Positions 9,581 through 18,056 of a stretch of DNA of 64,000 bases are shown piece after piece. Origin of the DNA: Haloechinothrix sp033042135 (lineage in GTDB: Bacteria; Actinomycetota; Actinomycetes; Mycobacteriales; Pseudonocardiaceae); contig NZ_WBXM01000010.1 of the NCBI RefSeq assembly GCF_033042135.1, forward strand, positions 1 to 64,000. Direction: 5' to 3'. How positions within the stretch are numbered: the first letter of the stretch is position 1; each line of letters starts with the position of its first letter. The position numbers and the translations under genes were made by a program. Under the pieces are notes generated by a model that did no database searches, was not told the DNA's origin, and worked only from the letters and a program-made list of their open reading frames with translations.

Positions 9581-10345
9581 TCACTCACGAAACCGGAACG
9601 GCCGCTCGATCGGTTCACCGGTCGGCCCGAAGTCGGTCGCCTCCTCCCGCGGAGTGGACTCACCTTGGTGCTGTTCACCCGCATCAGCGGAGGTGCCCGC
9701 CGACGGCTCCGCGGTCTCCTCCGCGGTGTCGACGAACCAGTCGTCGGGCCGCCACCCGGCGGCATGACGACCCTCCTGCTGCTCGGGACGGCGACCTTCC
9801 CGCTGGGGTTCCCACACCGGCTCCGGCCCGACGTTCATCGGAGCGGGCCCGCCAGCCCGGGGGCTGGGCTCCCTGCGCTGCGGCGCCACCCGGCGCGCGA
9901 TCGGGTCGAGGCAGGTCACCGGCACCGTCGTCGCCTCGGGGTCGGCCACCACCCGCCCGTTGCGCTCGCGGTAGACCAGCTCACCCTCGGCGTCGAGCTC
10001 CACCAGGTACCCCGCCTCGGCGAGCTGCTCCTCGTCGAGGTCGGTGAGCCGCTCCCGGCGCGAGGGCAGCACCCGGTATTCCGGCCAGGACAGCCGCCGG
10101 TGCTCGTTGTGGAACTGCGCGAGCAGGTTGGTGATCTGCTGCTGCCACGGGATGGGCATCTGCTCGACCAGCGAGCGCGGCAGCACCACGTAACCGTCGG
10201 TGACCCCTGGGCCGCCCTGCTGCAGGTAGTCGGCGAGCGGGGTGCTGGACGCAGGCGGCCCCGACTGCCTGGGGATCGGGGTGGTGGCGAACTCCAGCTG
10301 CGGATCGAACGACTGGGCCTTCTTGCCCTTACCGAAGAGCCTCAC
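9581..10345 (-). CDS. Uncharacterised soluble protein closing the T4SS-like operon
   Basis: 254 residues with no signal peptide or membrane segment. The N-terminal half is ordered-looking ('VVLPRSLVEQMPIPWQQQI', 'LSWPEYRVLPSRRERL', 'EAGYLVELDAEGELVYRER'). The C-terminal ~100 residues are Pro/Glu/Gly-rich and probably disordered. I do not recognise a domain. It lies 43 bases after the cell-wall hydrolase gene, in the same direction, as the last member of the secretion-like block. A cytoplasmic accessory or substrate-docking role is possible but is only inferred from position. Confidence 0.75.
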   Translation of the reverse strand: MRLFGKGKKAQSFDPQLEFATTPIPRQSGPPASSTPLADYLQQGGPGVTDGYVVLPRSLVEQMPIPWQQQITNLLAQFHNEHRRLSWPEYRVLPSRRERLTDLDEEQLAEAGYLVELDAEGELVYRERNGRVVADPEATTVPVTCLDPIARRVAPQRREPSPRAGGPAPMNVGPEPVWEPQREGRRPEQQEGRHAAGWRPDDWFVDTAEETAEPSAGTSADAGEQHQGESTPREEATDFGPTGEPIERPFRFRE

Positions 10346-10388
10346 CGCTGATCATCCTCCTTCTCGCGACACGCCGTGACACTCCGCC

Positions 10389-11405
10389 CTACACGCCGGG
10401 CCGGACGGCCTCGGCCATCAACCCGTCCTCGTCCCAGGAGATGTCCCTGGTGTGCACCGGAACGCCGGTCTGCTGCGCCTCGACGATCTCGCCGTCGCCG
10501 ATATACATGGCCACGTGGTGAATGGTGTTCGGGTCGGACGTGTCGTGCGCCCAGAACACCAGGTCACCCGGCGCTGCCTGTTCCACGGGCAGCATCGCAC
10601 CCGCCCGGTACTGATCCCGCGAGACACGCGGCATCGTCACCCCGGCGGCTTCGTACGCGCGCAGCAGCAGCCCGGAACAGTCGTAGGCGTCCGGTCCCGT
10701 CGCTCCCCACACGTACGGCTTGCCCCGCTCGCCGAGAGCGAAGCGGATCGCCGTCTCGGCGGCCCCGTTCGGCGGGACGGTGTTGGCGTGAGCGGCGTCC
10801 AGCTCGCCGCAGCCCGCCGGGTCGTCGACCTCGCCGAGCTCCTCGACGAGGTGAACCGCCATGGACTCCCAGTCGTGATAGCGGTCGGGAAACGCCGATC
10901 GCTCTACCGCCTGGGCCACATCCCCCGGCCTGCGGTTCTGCCAATCGGGGACGCCCTCCATGACGTCGTAGAACTTGTTGACCTGGTACGGGGGGTCCAG
11001 CACCTGCTCCGGCGTCCCCCAGCCCATGGACGGCCGCATCTGGAAGATGCCGAGCGAGTCCCGGTCACCGTAAGGCAGGTTGCGCAGCCGCGACTCGGTC
11101 ATCCCTGCCTGGATCGCGATCTGCCACGCCCGCGGCGGCAGGTCACGTTCCTGACCGATCGAGATGATCAGCGACACGACGCCGAGCTGTTCCTCGTTGA
11201 GGTTCGCGGCCTGGGAGGCACCCTCGCTGCGCTGCCCCGGCTGCGTCGGCCCGATCATCGCCTCGCAGCTGACGTGGTCGATCGCGCCGATCTCGGCCCG
11301 TTGCTGGCTGGTGACCGCCGTGATCACCATGACCAGCGTCAGGACCGCCGCGCACGCGACAGCCAGCAGCGCCGTGACGAGCCATCCGATCCGCACGCCG
11401 ATCAA
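10389..11405 (-). CDS. VirB1-like cell-wall hydrolase: transglycosylase-like plus NlpC/P60 (C40) peptidase
   Basis: 338 residues. One N-terminal membrane segment (about 8-32) anchors it so that the rest faces outward. Residues ~75-190 look like a lysozyme/SLT-type domain: 'AGMTESRLRNLPYGDRDSLG' holds the candidate catalytic Glu and the conserved G-x-F-Q-M-R-P line follows. Residues ~220-338 are NlpC/P60, with catalytic Cys in 'YDCSGLLLRAYEAAGV' (near 241) and His in 'HHVAMYIGDG' (near 296). This two-domain build matches the CwlT/TcpG-type hydrolases of Gram-positive conjugation systems, which open peptidoglycan for the secretion channel. Its start overlaps the stop of the upstream gene by four bases (ATGA at 11402-11405), indicating translational coupling. 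Confidence 0.9.
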   Translation of the reverse strand: MIGVRIGWLVTALLAVACAAVLTLVMVITAVTSQQRAEIGAIDHVSCEAMIGPTQPGQRSEGASQAANLNEEQLGVVSLIISIGQERDLPPRAWQIAIQAGMTESRLRNLPYGDRDSLGIFQMRPSMGWGTPEQVLDPPYQVNKFYDVMEGVPDWQNRRPGDVAQAVERSAFPDRYHDWESMAVHLVEELGEVDDPAGCGELDAAHANTVPPNGAAETAIRFALGERGKPYVWGATGPDAYDCSGLLLRAYEAAGVTMPRVSRDQYRAGAMLPVEQAAPGDLVFWAHDTSDPNTIHHVAMYIGDGEIVEAQQTGVPVHTRDISWDEDGLMAEAVRPGV

Positions 11406-12022
11406 CCTGCCTGTTCATAGTGCGCGACGCGCCAGCCCGCTCCGGTATTCACCACCGTGATCCGCAGCGTCGGACCGTCCGTCGGCACCTCGGCCTCGAC
11501 AGAGTTGACATACGACGTGGCGGCTTCCGGTTCGCCGGTCACCTCCTCCGCGGGAATGTTGGCCGGATCGACCGACTCCATGACAGCCAGGTACTCCTGC
11601 GTGGTGTACGGGCGGAGCCCGGACAGCCACTCCTCGACCGTGTCCCCCTCGGAATGATCCACCCACGCCTCGGCCCACAGACCGGCGATCTCCAGTGCCT
11701 CCTGGCTCGGCTCCGCCGGAGTGGGACTCTCCCTGGGCTCGGTCAATCGCGGCGGGGCGGGCTCGGCGGCACCCTGATCTTCGGGCCCGGCCGTGCCACC
11801 AGGATCGCCCGCCGCCCCCTGCCGCGTGTCCGAATACCCGTCGCCGGAACCGCCTGCGTCGCCGTCATCGTCGGCCAGCACGTACGGCACCACGAAGCCG
11901 ATGGCCATCACGACCACGATGCCCGCCGTGATCGTTGCCAGCAGGTGCTTCGGCGACCGCATCGGCGCCCCCCAGATGCGCCGGTACACGGCAGCCCGCC
12001 CACGATGCGTCCGGATCGGCAT
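11402..12022 (-). CDS. VirB8/TcpC-like bitopic membrane protein
   Basis: 206 residues: a basic N-terminus, one membrane segment (about 28-50), a Gly/Pro/Glu-rich linker (about 52-105), then a compact C-terminal domain ('EIAGLWAEAWVDHSEGDTVE', 'GLRPYTTQEYLAVM', 'LRITVVNTGAGWRVAHYE'). The topology and the alpha-then-beta character with a final W-R-V strand fit the NTF2-like fold of VirB8/TcpC, which scaffolds T4SS channels. Primary-sequence similarity to named members is too weak to see by eye, so the assignment rests on topology and neighbours. The start is four bases after the previous stop; an internal ATG at 11962 (MRSPKHLL) is an alternative. Confidence 0.65.
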   Translation of the reverse strand: MPIRTHRGRAAVYRRIWGAPMRSPKHLLATITAGIVVVMAIGFVVPYVLADDDGDAGGSGDGYSDTRQGAAGDPGGTAGPEDQGAAEPAPPRLTEPRESPTPAEPSQEALEIAGLWAEAWVDHSEGDTVEEWLSGLRPYTTQEYLAVMESVDPANIPAEEVTGEPEAATSYVNSVEAEVPTDGPTLRITVVNTGAGWRVAHYEQAG

Positions 12023-12026
12023 CAGC

Positions 12027-14162
12027 TCACCTCACCACGGTGTCCGTGTCCCGGTTCTGCTGCACTTCCAGGCCTCGGGACGGCCGGTACAGCACCCGTA
12101 CCGGGCGCCCGCCGACCACCTCGGTGTCCGCGCGGCGCGCGGCATCGGACTCGTGCCGCACCGGCGGATGCACCGCCCCCGTGGGACGATCCCGCAGCGC
12201 GGGTCCGCTGTCGATGCCGCCGCCTGCTTCCGGCGTCGTCGAGGTCCGACCGATCTGGGACGGCACCACCACGCCTTCCGGAGCCGGGCGCGCACCCCCG
12301 TCCATGCCTGCACGCGGCCTGCCGTCGCTGCGCGCCGCGTGGCGCTGCTCGTAGCCGCTGCCGCCGCCCGCGCCGCCACCGCGCGCGGCCGACCCGCCGT
12401 CGGTGCTGCTACCGAGACCACCAGCCGGGCTGTAGCCGAGACGCGCGGGGTTGGCCGCGAACGGCGTCCGGTCGCCGTCCGCGCTCACCCCGCCGGAGCC
12501 GGCCGCACCACCCGCACCGGCGGGCTGCCAGCCACCGGCCTCGCCCGCTCCGGGCGCTCCGGCAGGCCCTGCCCTGTCGAGACGCTGGGCGGTCGCCGCG
12601 ACCGGGACGCTCGCCTCGGGCCGCACGCGGCGACCGGTGTTCGATCCGCCCGCCGGTTCGCTCTGGTCATCCTCGCGGACGTTGCGCCAGAAGTGATCCT
12701 GCGGACCCGGCTCGTGCTGCCTGCGCCGGAAGCGGGAGAACAGTCCTCGCGACGGCGCGGGCAACGCCCCGCCCACCGTCCTTGTGGACATGTCGACCAT
12801 CTGCCACAGCCGCCGCGCCGGTTTGCCCACCACGAACAGCAGGATCGTCACCAGCGCGGCGATCGCGATCTGCGCCATCATCGACAGCGCCGGTCCCGCG
12901 TTGAAGATCGCCTGCAACAGCAGCGCGTGCACCCCGGCCAGCACAGACAGCACCACCAGGTTGAACACCACCGCGCCCGCCACCTTGGCGACCTTGCGCA
13001 GGATGTCGTTGTGCAGCATCGCCGCCAGCCCGATGAGTGGCGCGGTCAGCGTCAGCAGCCGCACCACGACCTGCGCCAGCAGGATGGCCGCCTTGGCGAA
13101 AAGCTGGAACAGCGCGTACACGATGCTCTGCAGGAACGCGAGGAACCCAGCGCCGGTGCGGCTGCCGTCCTCACCGGTGAAGTAGCCGGTGGCCGGGCCG
13201 AGCTCCTCGGCGATCCGCTCGTACTCCTCCTGTTTGGCGGCCACGACCTCCTCGTCGGCGTCGGCTCCCTCGCGGATCTCGGCCCAGGTGAACGCCTGCG
13301 CGTCCAGCAGCCGCATGCCGTACTCCTCGGCCTGCGGCGCGTCAGGGGAACCGAACGTCCCCCGCAGCCAGTTGTTGTAGACGATCTCGGTGTGCAGCGC
13401 GGTGGGCAGCACGTCCCTTGCGACCCGATCCTCGTCCTCGTCGACGAACCCGGCCTGGATGTTGGTGGTGGTCTGCACGATGGCGCGGTCGATGTCGTCG
13501 TGGAACCGCAGCATCGCCAGCGAGGACGCCGCCAGCCACATCGCAGCCAGTGCGAACAGCAACCTCTTGGACACCGCGGGCAGGTCACCCCGCCAGATAT
13601 GGCGGAACATCATGATCGCCATCAGCAGCGCGACCAGGCCGAACAGCTGGGCGTAGATGTTGTTGTAGACGATCTCCGCCCCGGTCTCGATCGCATCGTG
13701 CAGCGGCGCGAACAGCCCGCCCTCCATCACGGTGTAGTGCAGGGCGTTGGTCGCGCCGACGATGTTCTTGCCGAGGTTGAACAGCTGGTTGCCGGTCCAG
13801 GTGTCGATGGTGCGGTTCGGGTCGCCGATGCCCGGCAGCGGCCCGCAGTCCATCTCGTAGACGTGCCAGACCATGCCCGCGTAGTTGTAATCCAGGTAGG
13901 CGCTGCCGTCCTCACCCCTGCCCTCGGCGGGATCGATCGCGCCAACCATGCCCGAGCCGGGCCGCTCCGGGTTCGGTGGCTCGCACGAGTCCTGCGCCGC
14001 CGCCGTCGGGGTCATCGTGAGCGTGGCGACCCCGGCGATCGCGACGACCAACAGCATGGCAGGGCCGCGTCGCGCGCGAGCGCCGCAGGTGACCCGGCGG
14101 CGCCGGGCGCGCACCAGCAGCACGGCGGCCAGCGCTAACGAGACCACCAACAGGATGCTCAT
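12027..14162 (-). CDS. VirB6/TrbL-like polytopic membrane protein
   Basis: 711 residues. The start ATG overlaps the stop of the VirB4 gene (ATGA, 14159-14162). Two hydrophobic segments precede 'AAAQDSCEPPNPERPG', which looks like a cleavage or exit point. Around 110-420 there are about six further membrane segments ('LFGLVALLMAIMMF', 'LLFALAAMWLAASSLAML', 'AAILLAQVVVRLLTL', 'VVFNLVVLSVLAGVHALLLQ', 'IAALVTILLFVVGKPARRLW'), as in VirB6/TrbL channel proteins. The last ~280 residues are Gly/Ala/Arg/Pro-rich, presumably cytoplasmic and disordered. Membrane-channel function is inferred from topology and its place between VirB4 and the VirB8-like gene. Confidence 0.75.
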   Translation of the reverse strand: MSILLVVSLALAAVLLVRARRRRVTCGARARRGPAMLLVVAIAGVATLTMTPTAAAQDSCEPPNPERPGSGMVGAIDPAEGRGEDGSAYLDYNYAGMVWHVYEMDCGPLPGIGDPNRTIDTWTGNQLFNLGKNIVGATNALHYTVMEGGLFAPLHDAIETGAEIVYNNIYAQLFGLVALLMAIMMFRHIWRGDLPAVSKRLLFALAAMWLAASSLAMLRFHDDIDRAIVQTTTNIQAGFVDEDEDRVARDVLPTALHTEIVYNNWLRGTFGSPDAPQAEEYGMRLLDAQAFTWAEIREGADADEEVVAAKQEEYERIAEELGPATGYFTGEDGSRTGAGFLAFLQSIVYALFQLFAKAAILLAQVVVRLLTLTAPLIGLAAMLHNDILRKVAKVAGAVVFNLVVLSVLAGVHALLLQAIFNAGPALSMMAQIAIAALVTILLFVVGKPARRLWQMVDMSTRTVGGALPAPSRGLFSRFRRRQHEPGPQDHFWRNVREDDQSEPAGGSNTGRRVRPEASVPVAATAQRLDRAGPAGAPGAGEAGGWQPAGAGGAAGSGGVSADGDRTPFAANPARLGYSPAGGLGSSTDGGSAARGGGAGGGSGYEQRHAARSDGRPRAGMDGGARPAPEGVVVPSQIGRTSTTPEAGGGIDSGPALRDRPTGAVHPPVRHESDAARRADTEVVGGRPVRVLYRPSRGLEVQQNRDTDTVVR

Positions 14163-17161
14163 GCGGCATCGCTTCCCGGATTGTGTCCCCGCGGCGCGGC
14201 ACCCTGACCGACGCTGCGCGCCTGCTCGGCCACCTCCCTGTCAACCGTGGTGCCCTGCTCACCGGCGAGCGGACCGCCAGCAGCTGCTTCCTCGGTCAAC
14301 CCGAGCTCCAGCTCGGCGGCCAGCTCGAAATCGTCGCCTACTTCGGCCGGACCGGGCTCGGCGGGTTCCCGTCCCGTCTGCGCGGCATCAGCGGACCCGC
14401 CTGCACCCGCCGCCGGGTCGCTGGCCTGCCGCGCGCCCTGGTCGCCCTGCTCACCGTGCCCGCGCCTGCTCCCTGCCTGCTCGGCCTGGGTGGAGCCGGG
14501 CGTGGTGTCCAGCACATCCCGCAGGTGTTCCAGGTGCGGGCCGGAGAAGTCGACGGTGATGCGCTCCACCCCGCCGCTGCCGTCGGCGAAGATGAACTGT
14601 CGCGGTTCCCGGTCGCGCTCCTGCACGTTGCGCTGCGTGCCGGGGCGCGTTCCGAGCGAGGACACCACCTGCTCGTAACCGACCCCGACCGGCACCTTCA
14701 ACAACCGCAGCGCGTCCGCCTGCGCGTCCTCGTCGTCCAACCTGCCGATGAACACCGAGTCGAGCAGCGACACGAAACCCTGGATCCGCAGGAAGTCTGC
14801 GGGGATCTGCGAGGACAGCAGCACGCGAACGTTCCACTTGCGAGAGTCACGCGCGAACCGGTTCATCAGCACGCGACCGGTCGGCACCTCGGAGAGGAAG
14901 AACGCCTCGTCGATCCACACGCCCTTGCGCTCTTCCTTCGGCCGCTGATACACGGTCCGCTGCGTCAGCCAGGCCGCGAGGTTGAGCATCTCCACACCGA
15001 GCGCTTCGGCATCGGTCCAGTGTTCCCTGCTCACCCCATCCTTCGGCAGCGTCAAGCCCGCCATGGTCAGCACGGTCAGCCGGTCGTCGCGACCTTCCTG
15101 GTACGGATCGGAGTCCTTGTCCGGGATCAGCAACGACATCCGCTCGCGCATCTCGTCGAGGAAGTCGGCGACCACCACCGCGTGCTCGTGATGCTCGCTG
15201 GCGTCCCGCCGGAGCGCGTCGATCACCTGCCCCGGGTCGGCATCGCTGCGCCCGCCGACGGCGCGCACCGCGCGTAGCAGCACGATCCTGGTCTGCGGCA
15301 GCCGCGCCACCTCGTAAGGCAGCACCCCGGCGAGCACGTCGAGCACCAGCCTGCGCCGCGTCGCTCCGGCCAGCGCGCACTCCCTGCGCCAAGCGCGTTC
15401 CGGGTCCTCCTCGTCGGTGAAGTGCTCCAGCCGCGGCTCGGCGACCACGCGGTAAGGGTTGAGGATGCCCGGCTCGGCGTTGAGCAGGTTGATCGGCCGG
15501 GCGTACGGCCGCAGCTCCGGCAGCTCGCACAGCCGGGAGAGCGGGCCGGACGGGTCGAGGATGGTCCAGTGCGAGCCCGCCCTGAGCGTCTTGTACACGA
15601 TGCCGCCACCGAGGAAGGACTTCCCGCCACCGAGGCCGGCCACCATCGCGGTCAACCCGGAGCCGTCCCTGATCTCCTGCGCCATCCAGGGATCCCAGGC
15701 CACCGGTTTGCGGGTGGCGGTGCAGGTGTCACCCAGCAGGATGCCGCGCCGGTCACCGACCTCGGCGGTGGCGGTCGGCACCGCCGAGGCTGCCCAGACC
15801 ACCGAGCCGCGCCGCATGTGCGCGCCGGAGGCCACCGGCTCACCGGGGATGAACTCGCGCGCCAGCGCGTACTGCGCCTCCGGGTGCTCGATCGCGACCT
15901 TCGGCTTGTACAGCTCGAGCAGCTGCTGTGCCGTGCGCAGCGCCTCCCGCTCGCTCGGCCCCGACACCGCCATGCGCCACCAGGAGCGCACCCTGGTGGC
16001 CAGCGCGGTGAACCCGGAGGTCATCTCGTCGTCGATCTCCAGCACGCGGGATGCCTGCCTGGCCAGCGACTGCGGCGGCTCCAGCTCGTGCTCCTCGGTG
16101 TAGTGCTTGACCTGGGAACGGACCTTGTTCATCTGCCTGCCCAGCTCGCCTGCCACCTCCTCGGGGCGGCGGACGTAGATCCGCGCGGACCACTCCACCG
16201 GGGCTGGCAGCCGGTCCGAGTGCTGCACCCACGGGTCGTCGACCTCCGGGATCTGCAGCCCATGCATCTGGCCGACGGTCAGCACCGCCACGCTGCGACT
16301 GACCCCGGCGTTCGAGCCGGTCCGTCCCCGCACCGTGACCGTGGGGGCGTACGGCTCGGCGTACATATCGGCCACGTCGGTGAACGAGGCGAGGTCCTCC
16401 GGCTCCCAGGTGGAGGTCGGGACGGCGGGCATGCTGCGCGGTGCGGGCAGGCCGAGCGCGCACGAGCGGTGCATCAGCCACGACATCTCTTCCGCCCCGG
16501 CTGGACGGCCGTCGAGGCCTGCCGAACCCATGATCTGGTCGAGGTGTTCGATCTCGGAGTCCAGCGCACTCAGCTCCGCGTCCACGGCCTCGGGCAGCAC
16601 CTTGCGCAGCAACGGGGCGGCTGTCTCCACCGCACGGTCGACCACGCTGCGGGTCTGCACCTGCACCCCGAGGTAGACCTCCTTCTCCGCCATGGAACGG
16701 CCGAGCAGCTGCTCCTGCTCACCGATCAGGTAGTCGTCGAAGGTCAGCGCGCCGTGGGTGTCCGGCAGCGGGTTCCGCGCGTTGTGCACGTGGGACTCGG
16801 CCCACATCCGGATCGGGTACGGCCGGTTGGTCACCCGCAGGTGCAGCCACCTGCCCTGTAGCTCGGCGTACTGCCCCGCAATCGCGGCGATCAGGTCACG
16901 GCGCTGTGAGTCGGAGCGGAACGACCACCGCTGGGGGGAGAGCCGGTACCAGGCGTAGACCTCGCCGGTGGTCCGCAGCAGATGCCCGTCGATGCTGCGC
17001 GCGGCGATCGACGGGATGTAGGCGGGCATGGCCTGCTCACCGGGCAGGCGACGCGAGCGTTTGCCCGCCCGCACCTCCTTGTCGGACCGCGGCTTCGCGG
17101 GTGAGCCAGGCACGGGATCGCCCGGCTCCGTCTTCCGATCGCGGTGACGGAACAACGACAC
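14159..17161 (-). CDS. VirB4/TraC-family secretion ATPase
   Basis: 1,000 residues from a GTG at 17161 that shares its G with the TAG of the upstream gene and has GGAGG just before it. The frame stays open upstream, but that part is antisense-like and overlaps the preceding gene. Walker A is 'GLGGGKSFLGGG' near residue 508; Walker B is 'KGVWIDEAFFL' near 745. The N-terminal half holds the VirB4-like region ('LLRTTGEVYAWYRLSPQRWS', then 'LGVQVQTRSVVDRAVE'). The C-terminal ~110 residues are low-complexity Glu/Ala/Gly. VirB4 proteins power assembly of the T4SS channel and pilus and substrate transfer at the cytoplasmic face. This is the anchor identification for the whole block. Confidence 0.9.
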   Translation of the reverse strand: MSLFRHRDRKTEPGDPVPGSPAKPRSDKEVRAGKRSRRLPGEQAMPAYIPSIAARSIDGHLLRTTGEVYAWYRLSPQRWSFRSDSQRRDLIAAIAGQYAELQGRWLHLRVTNRPYPIRMWAESHVHNARNPLPDTHGALTFDDYLIGEQEQLLGRSMAEKEVYLGVQVQTRSVVDRAVETAAPLLRKVLPEAVDAELSALDSEIEHLDQIMGSAGLDGRPAGAEEMSWLMHRSCALGLPAPRSMPAVPTSTWEPEDLASFTDVADMYAEPYAPTVTVRGRTGSNAGVSRSVAVLTVGQMHGLQIPEVDDPWVQHSDRLPAPVEWSARIYVRRPEEVAGELGRQMNKVRSQVKHYTEEHELEPPQSLARQASRVLEIDDEMTSGFTALATRVRSWWRMAVSGPSEREALRTAQQLLELYKPKVAIEHPEAQYALAREFIPGEPVASGAHMRRGSVVWAASAVPTATAEVGDRRGILLGDTCTATRKPVAWDPWMAQEIRDGSGLTAMVAGLGGGKSFLGGGIVYKTLRAGSHWTILDPSGPLSRLCELPELRPYARPINLLNAEPGILNPYRVVAEPRLEHFTDEEDPERAWRRECALAGATRRRLVLDVLAGVLPYEVARLPQTRIVLLRAVRAVGGRSDADPGQVIDALRRDASEHHEHAVVVADFLDEMRERMSLLIPDKDSDPYQEGRDDRLTVLTMAGLTLPKDGVSREHWTDAEALGVEMLNLAAWLTQRTVYQRPKEERKGVWIDEAFFLSEVPTGRVLMNRFARDSRKWNVRVLLSSQIPADFLRIQGFVSLLDSVFIGRLDDEDAQADALRLLKVPVGVGYEQVVSSLGTRPGTQRNVQERDREPRQFIFADGSGGVERITVDFSGPHLEHLRDVLDTTPGSTQAEQAGSRRGHGEQGDQGARQASDPAAGAGGSADAAQTGREPAEPGPAEVGDDFELAAELELGLTEEAAAGGPLAGEQGTTVDREVAEQARSVGQGAAPRGHNPGSDAA

Positions 17162-17664
17162 TACCTCCGCGCTGGTTCGCGAGTCGGGTTCGGCACTTCC
17201 GGCGGGAAGCCGGTCTGTCGCGGCGGGGTCCGCCGCTGCGGGCGTCTGCCCACCGCCTGCGCGGCATCGCCGGACGCCTCGCGCCCCTTCGATGCCTTGG
17301 GCCGTGGGCGCTGCGCACGGACCCGTATCTTGCTCGCGCTCGCTGCTCCCCCGTCGCCCACGGTGCGCTCCCGCGGCGCGGTCAGCTCCCGGTACCACAT
17401 GGACAGCACCGAACCCAGCGGGCGCTCGTGGTTGATCTTCGCGGTGATCAGCTTGGTCACGATGACGGTGATGACCAGCGCCCACGCGGTGCTGAAGAAA
17501 CCGAAGCCGATGCCCAGCTGCCGCTCGATGGTCAGCACCAGCAGGAACACCGCGAAGCCGACTCCCCATGCCACGTAGCGCACGCGCCACGGGAAAGTCG
17601 CGCGCGGCGGGCCGAGCCACACCGCGTCGACGCGATACACCTCGTCGTCGGTGCGGATACGCAC
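17161..17664 (-). CDS. PrgI/VirB3-like small membrane protein
   Basis: 167 residues beginning MRIRTDDEVYRV. Two closely spaced membrane segments occupy about 30-72 ('YVAWGVGFAVFLLVLTI' and 'FFSTAWALVITVIVTKL'). A basic C-terminal tail follows, Arg/Pro-rich from residue 90. The short two-helix hairpin directly upstream of VirB4 is the arrangement of PrgI or VirB3 in T4SS loci, where the protein docks the ATPase at the membrane. The TAG stop overlaps the GTG of the VirB4 gene. There are 15 bases between it and the preceding pilin-like gene. The family call is by topology and position rather than by clear sequence motif. Confidence 0.75.
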   Translation of the reverse strand: MRIRTDDEVYRVDAVWLGPPRATFPWRVRYVAWGVGFAVFLLVLTIERQLGIGFGFFSTAWALVITVIVTKLITAKINHERPLGSVLSMWYRELTAPRERTVGDGGAASASKIRVRAQRPRPKASKGREASGDAAQAVGRRPQRRTPPRQTGFPPEVPNPTREPARR

Positions 17665-17679
17665 GGTTCAACCAGCCCT

Positions 17680-17946
17680 TCAGCCAGTGAACAGGCTCGA
17701 CAGCCAGGTGCCGACTTCGACACCGGCGCCAGACAGGGCGAGCCCGATCACCGCCAGCGCGATTACCACGCCACCGACTCGGCGCATCACCCCTGCGTTG
17801 TCGCCTTTGCCGCCACCGAGCCAGAGCAGCAGCACAGCCACGGCCAGCAACAGCAGCGGAATGATGTTATCGACGAGCCAATCACGAAGGCCGCCCGTGG
17901 TGATCGGCTGCTCCTGCGCGAGTGTGACAACGGTCAAGGTGGTCAT
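17680..17946 (-). CDS. VirB2/TrbC-like pilin-type membrane protein
   Basis: 88 residues. 'LRDWLVDNIIPLLLLAVAVL' and a second segment 'RRVGGVVIALAVIGLALSG' form a helical hairpin separated by a short Gly/Lys loop, ending 'WLSSLFTG'. A small two-helix protein at the head of a virB-like operon is the usual position of the VirB2/TrbC pilin or channel subunit. A recognisable prepilin cleavage site is not evident. GGGAG lies seven bases upstream of the ATG, and the start overlaps the stop of a possible 37-codon reading frame. Confidence 0.7.
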   Translation of the reverse strand: MTTLTVVTLAQEQPITTGGLRDWLVDNIIPLLLLAVAVLLLWLGGGKGDNAGVMRRVGGVVIALAVIGLALSGAGVEVGTWLSSLFTG

Positions 17947-18056
17947 CGTGGACTCCCGGAGGTGAGGAGCTTCCTGGACTGGGGGATCGACTGGGGCATG
18001 GCACGCGTTTCGTCGTCGGTCGTATCCATCGGGGCGTCACCTAGCGTAGCGTTCAT
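17943..18056 (-). CDS. Possible 37-residue leader peptide gene of the T4SS-like operon
   Basis: An ATG at 18056 opens 37 codons (MNATLGDAPMDTTDDETRAM...) that end in TGA overlapping the ATG of the VirB2-like gene (ATGA, 17943-17946). The same four-base overlap joins the other genes of this operon, which supports translation. It has no recognisable domain, is hydrophilic and acidic at the N-terminus, and could equally be chance in a GC-rich leader. Confidence 0.3.
   Translation of the reverse strand: MNATLGDAPMDTTDDETRAMPQSIPQSRKLLTSGSPR

Noticed and set aside
11793..14138. 781-codon plus-strand frame opposite the VirB6-like gene
   Set aside because: Low-complexity Arg/Gln/His product with no homology; the minus strand has a coherent membrane protein with coupled start.
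17161..17671. Longer start for the VirB4 gene (170 extra codons, 17671)
   Set aside because: The extension is Arg/Gly-rich shadow sequence overlapping the whole PrgI-like gene; GTG at 17161 has a Shine-Dalgarno sequence and the usual overlap.
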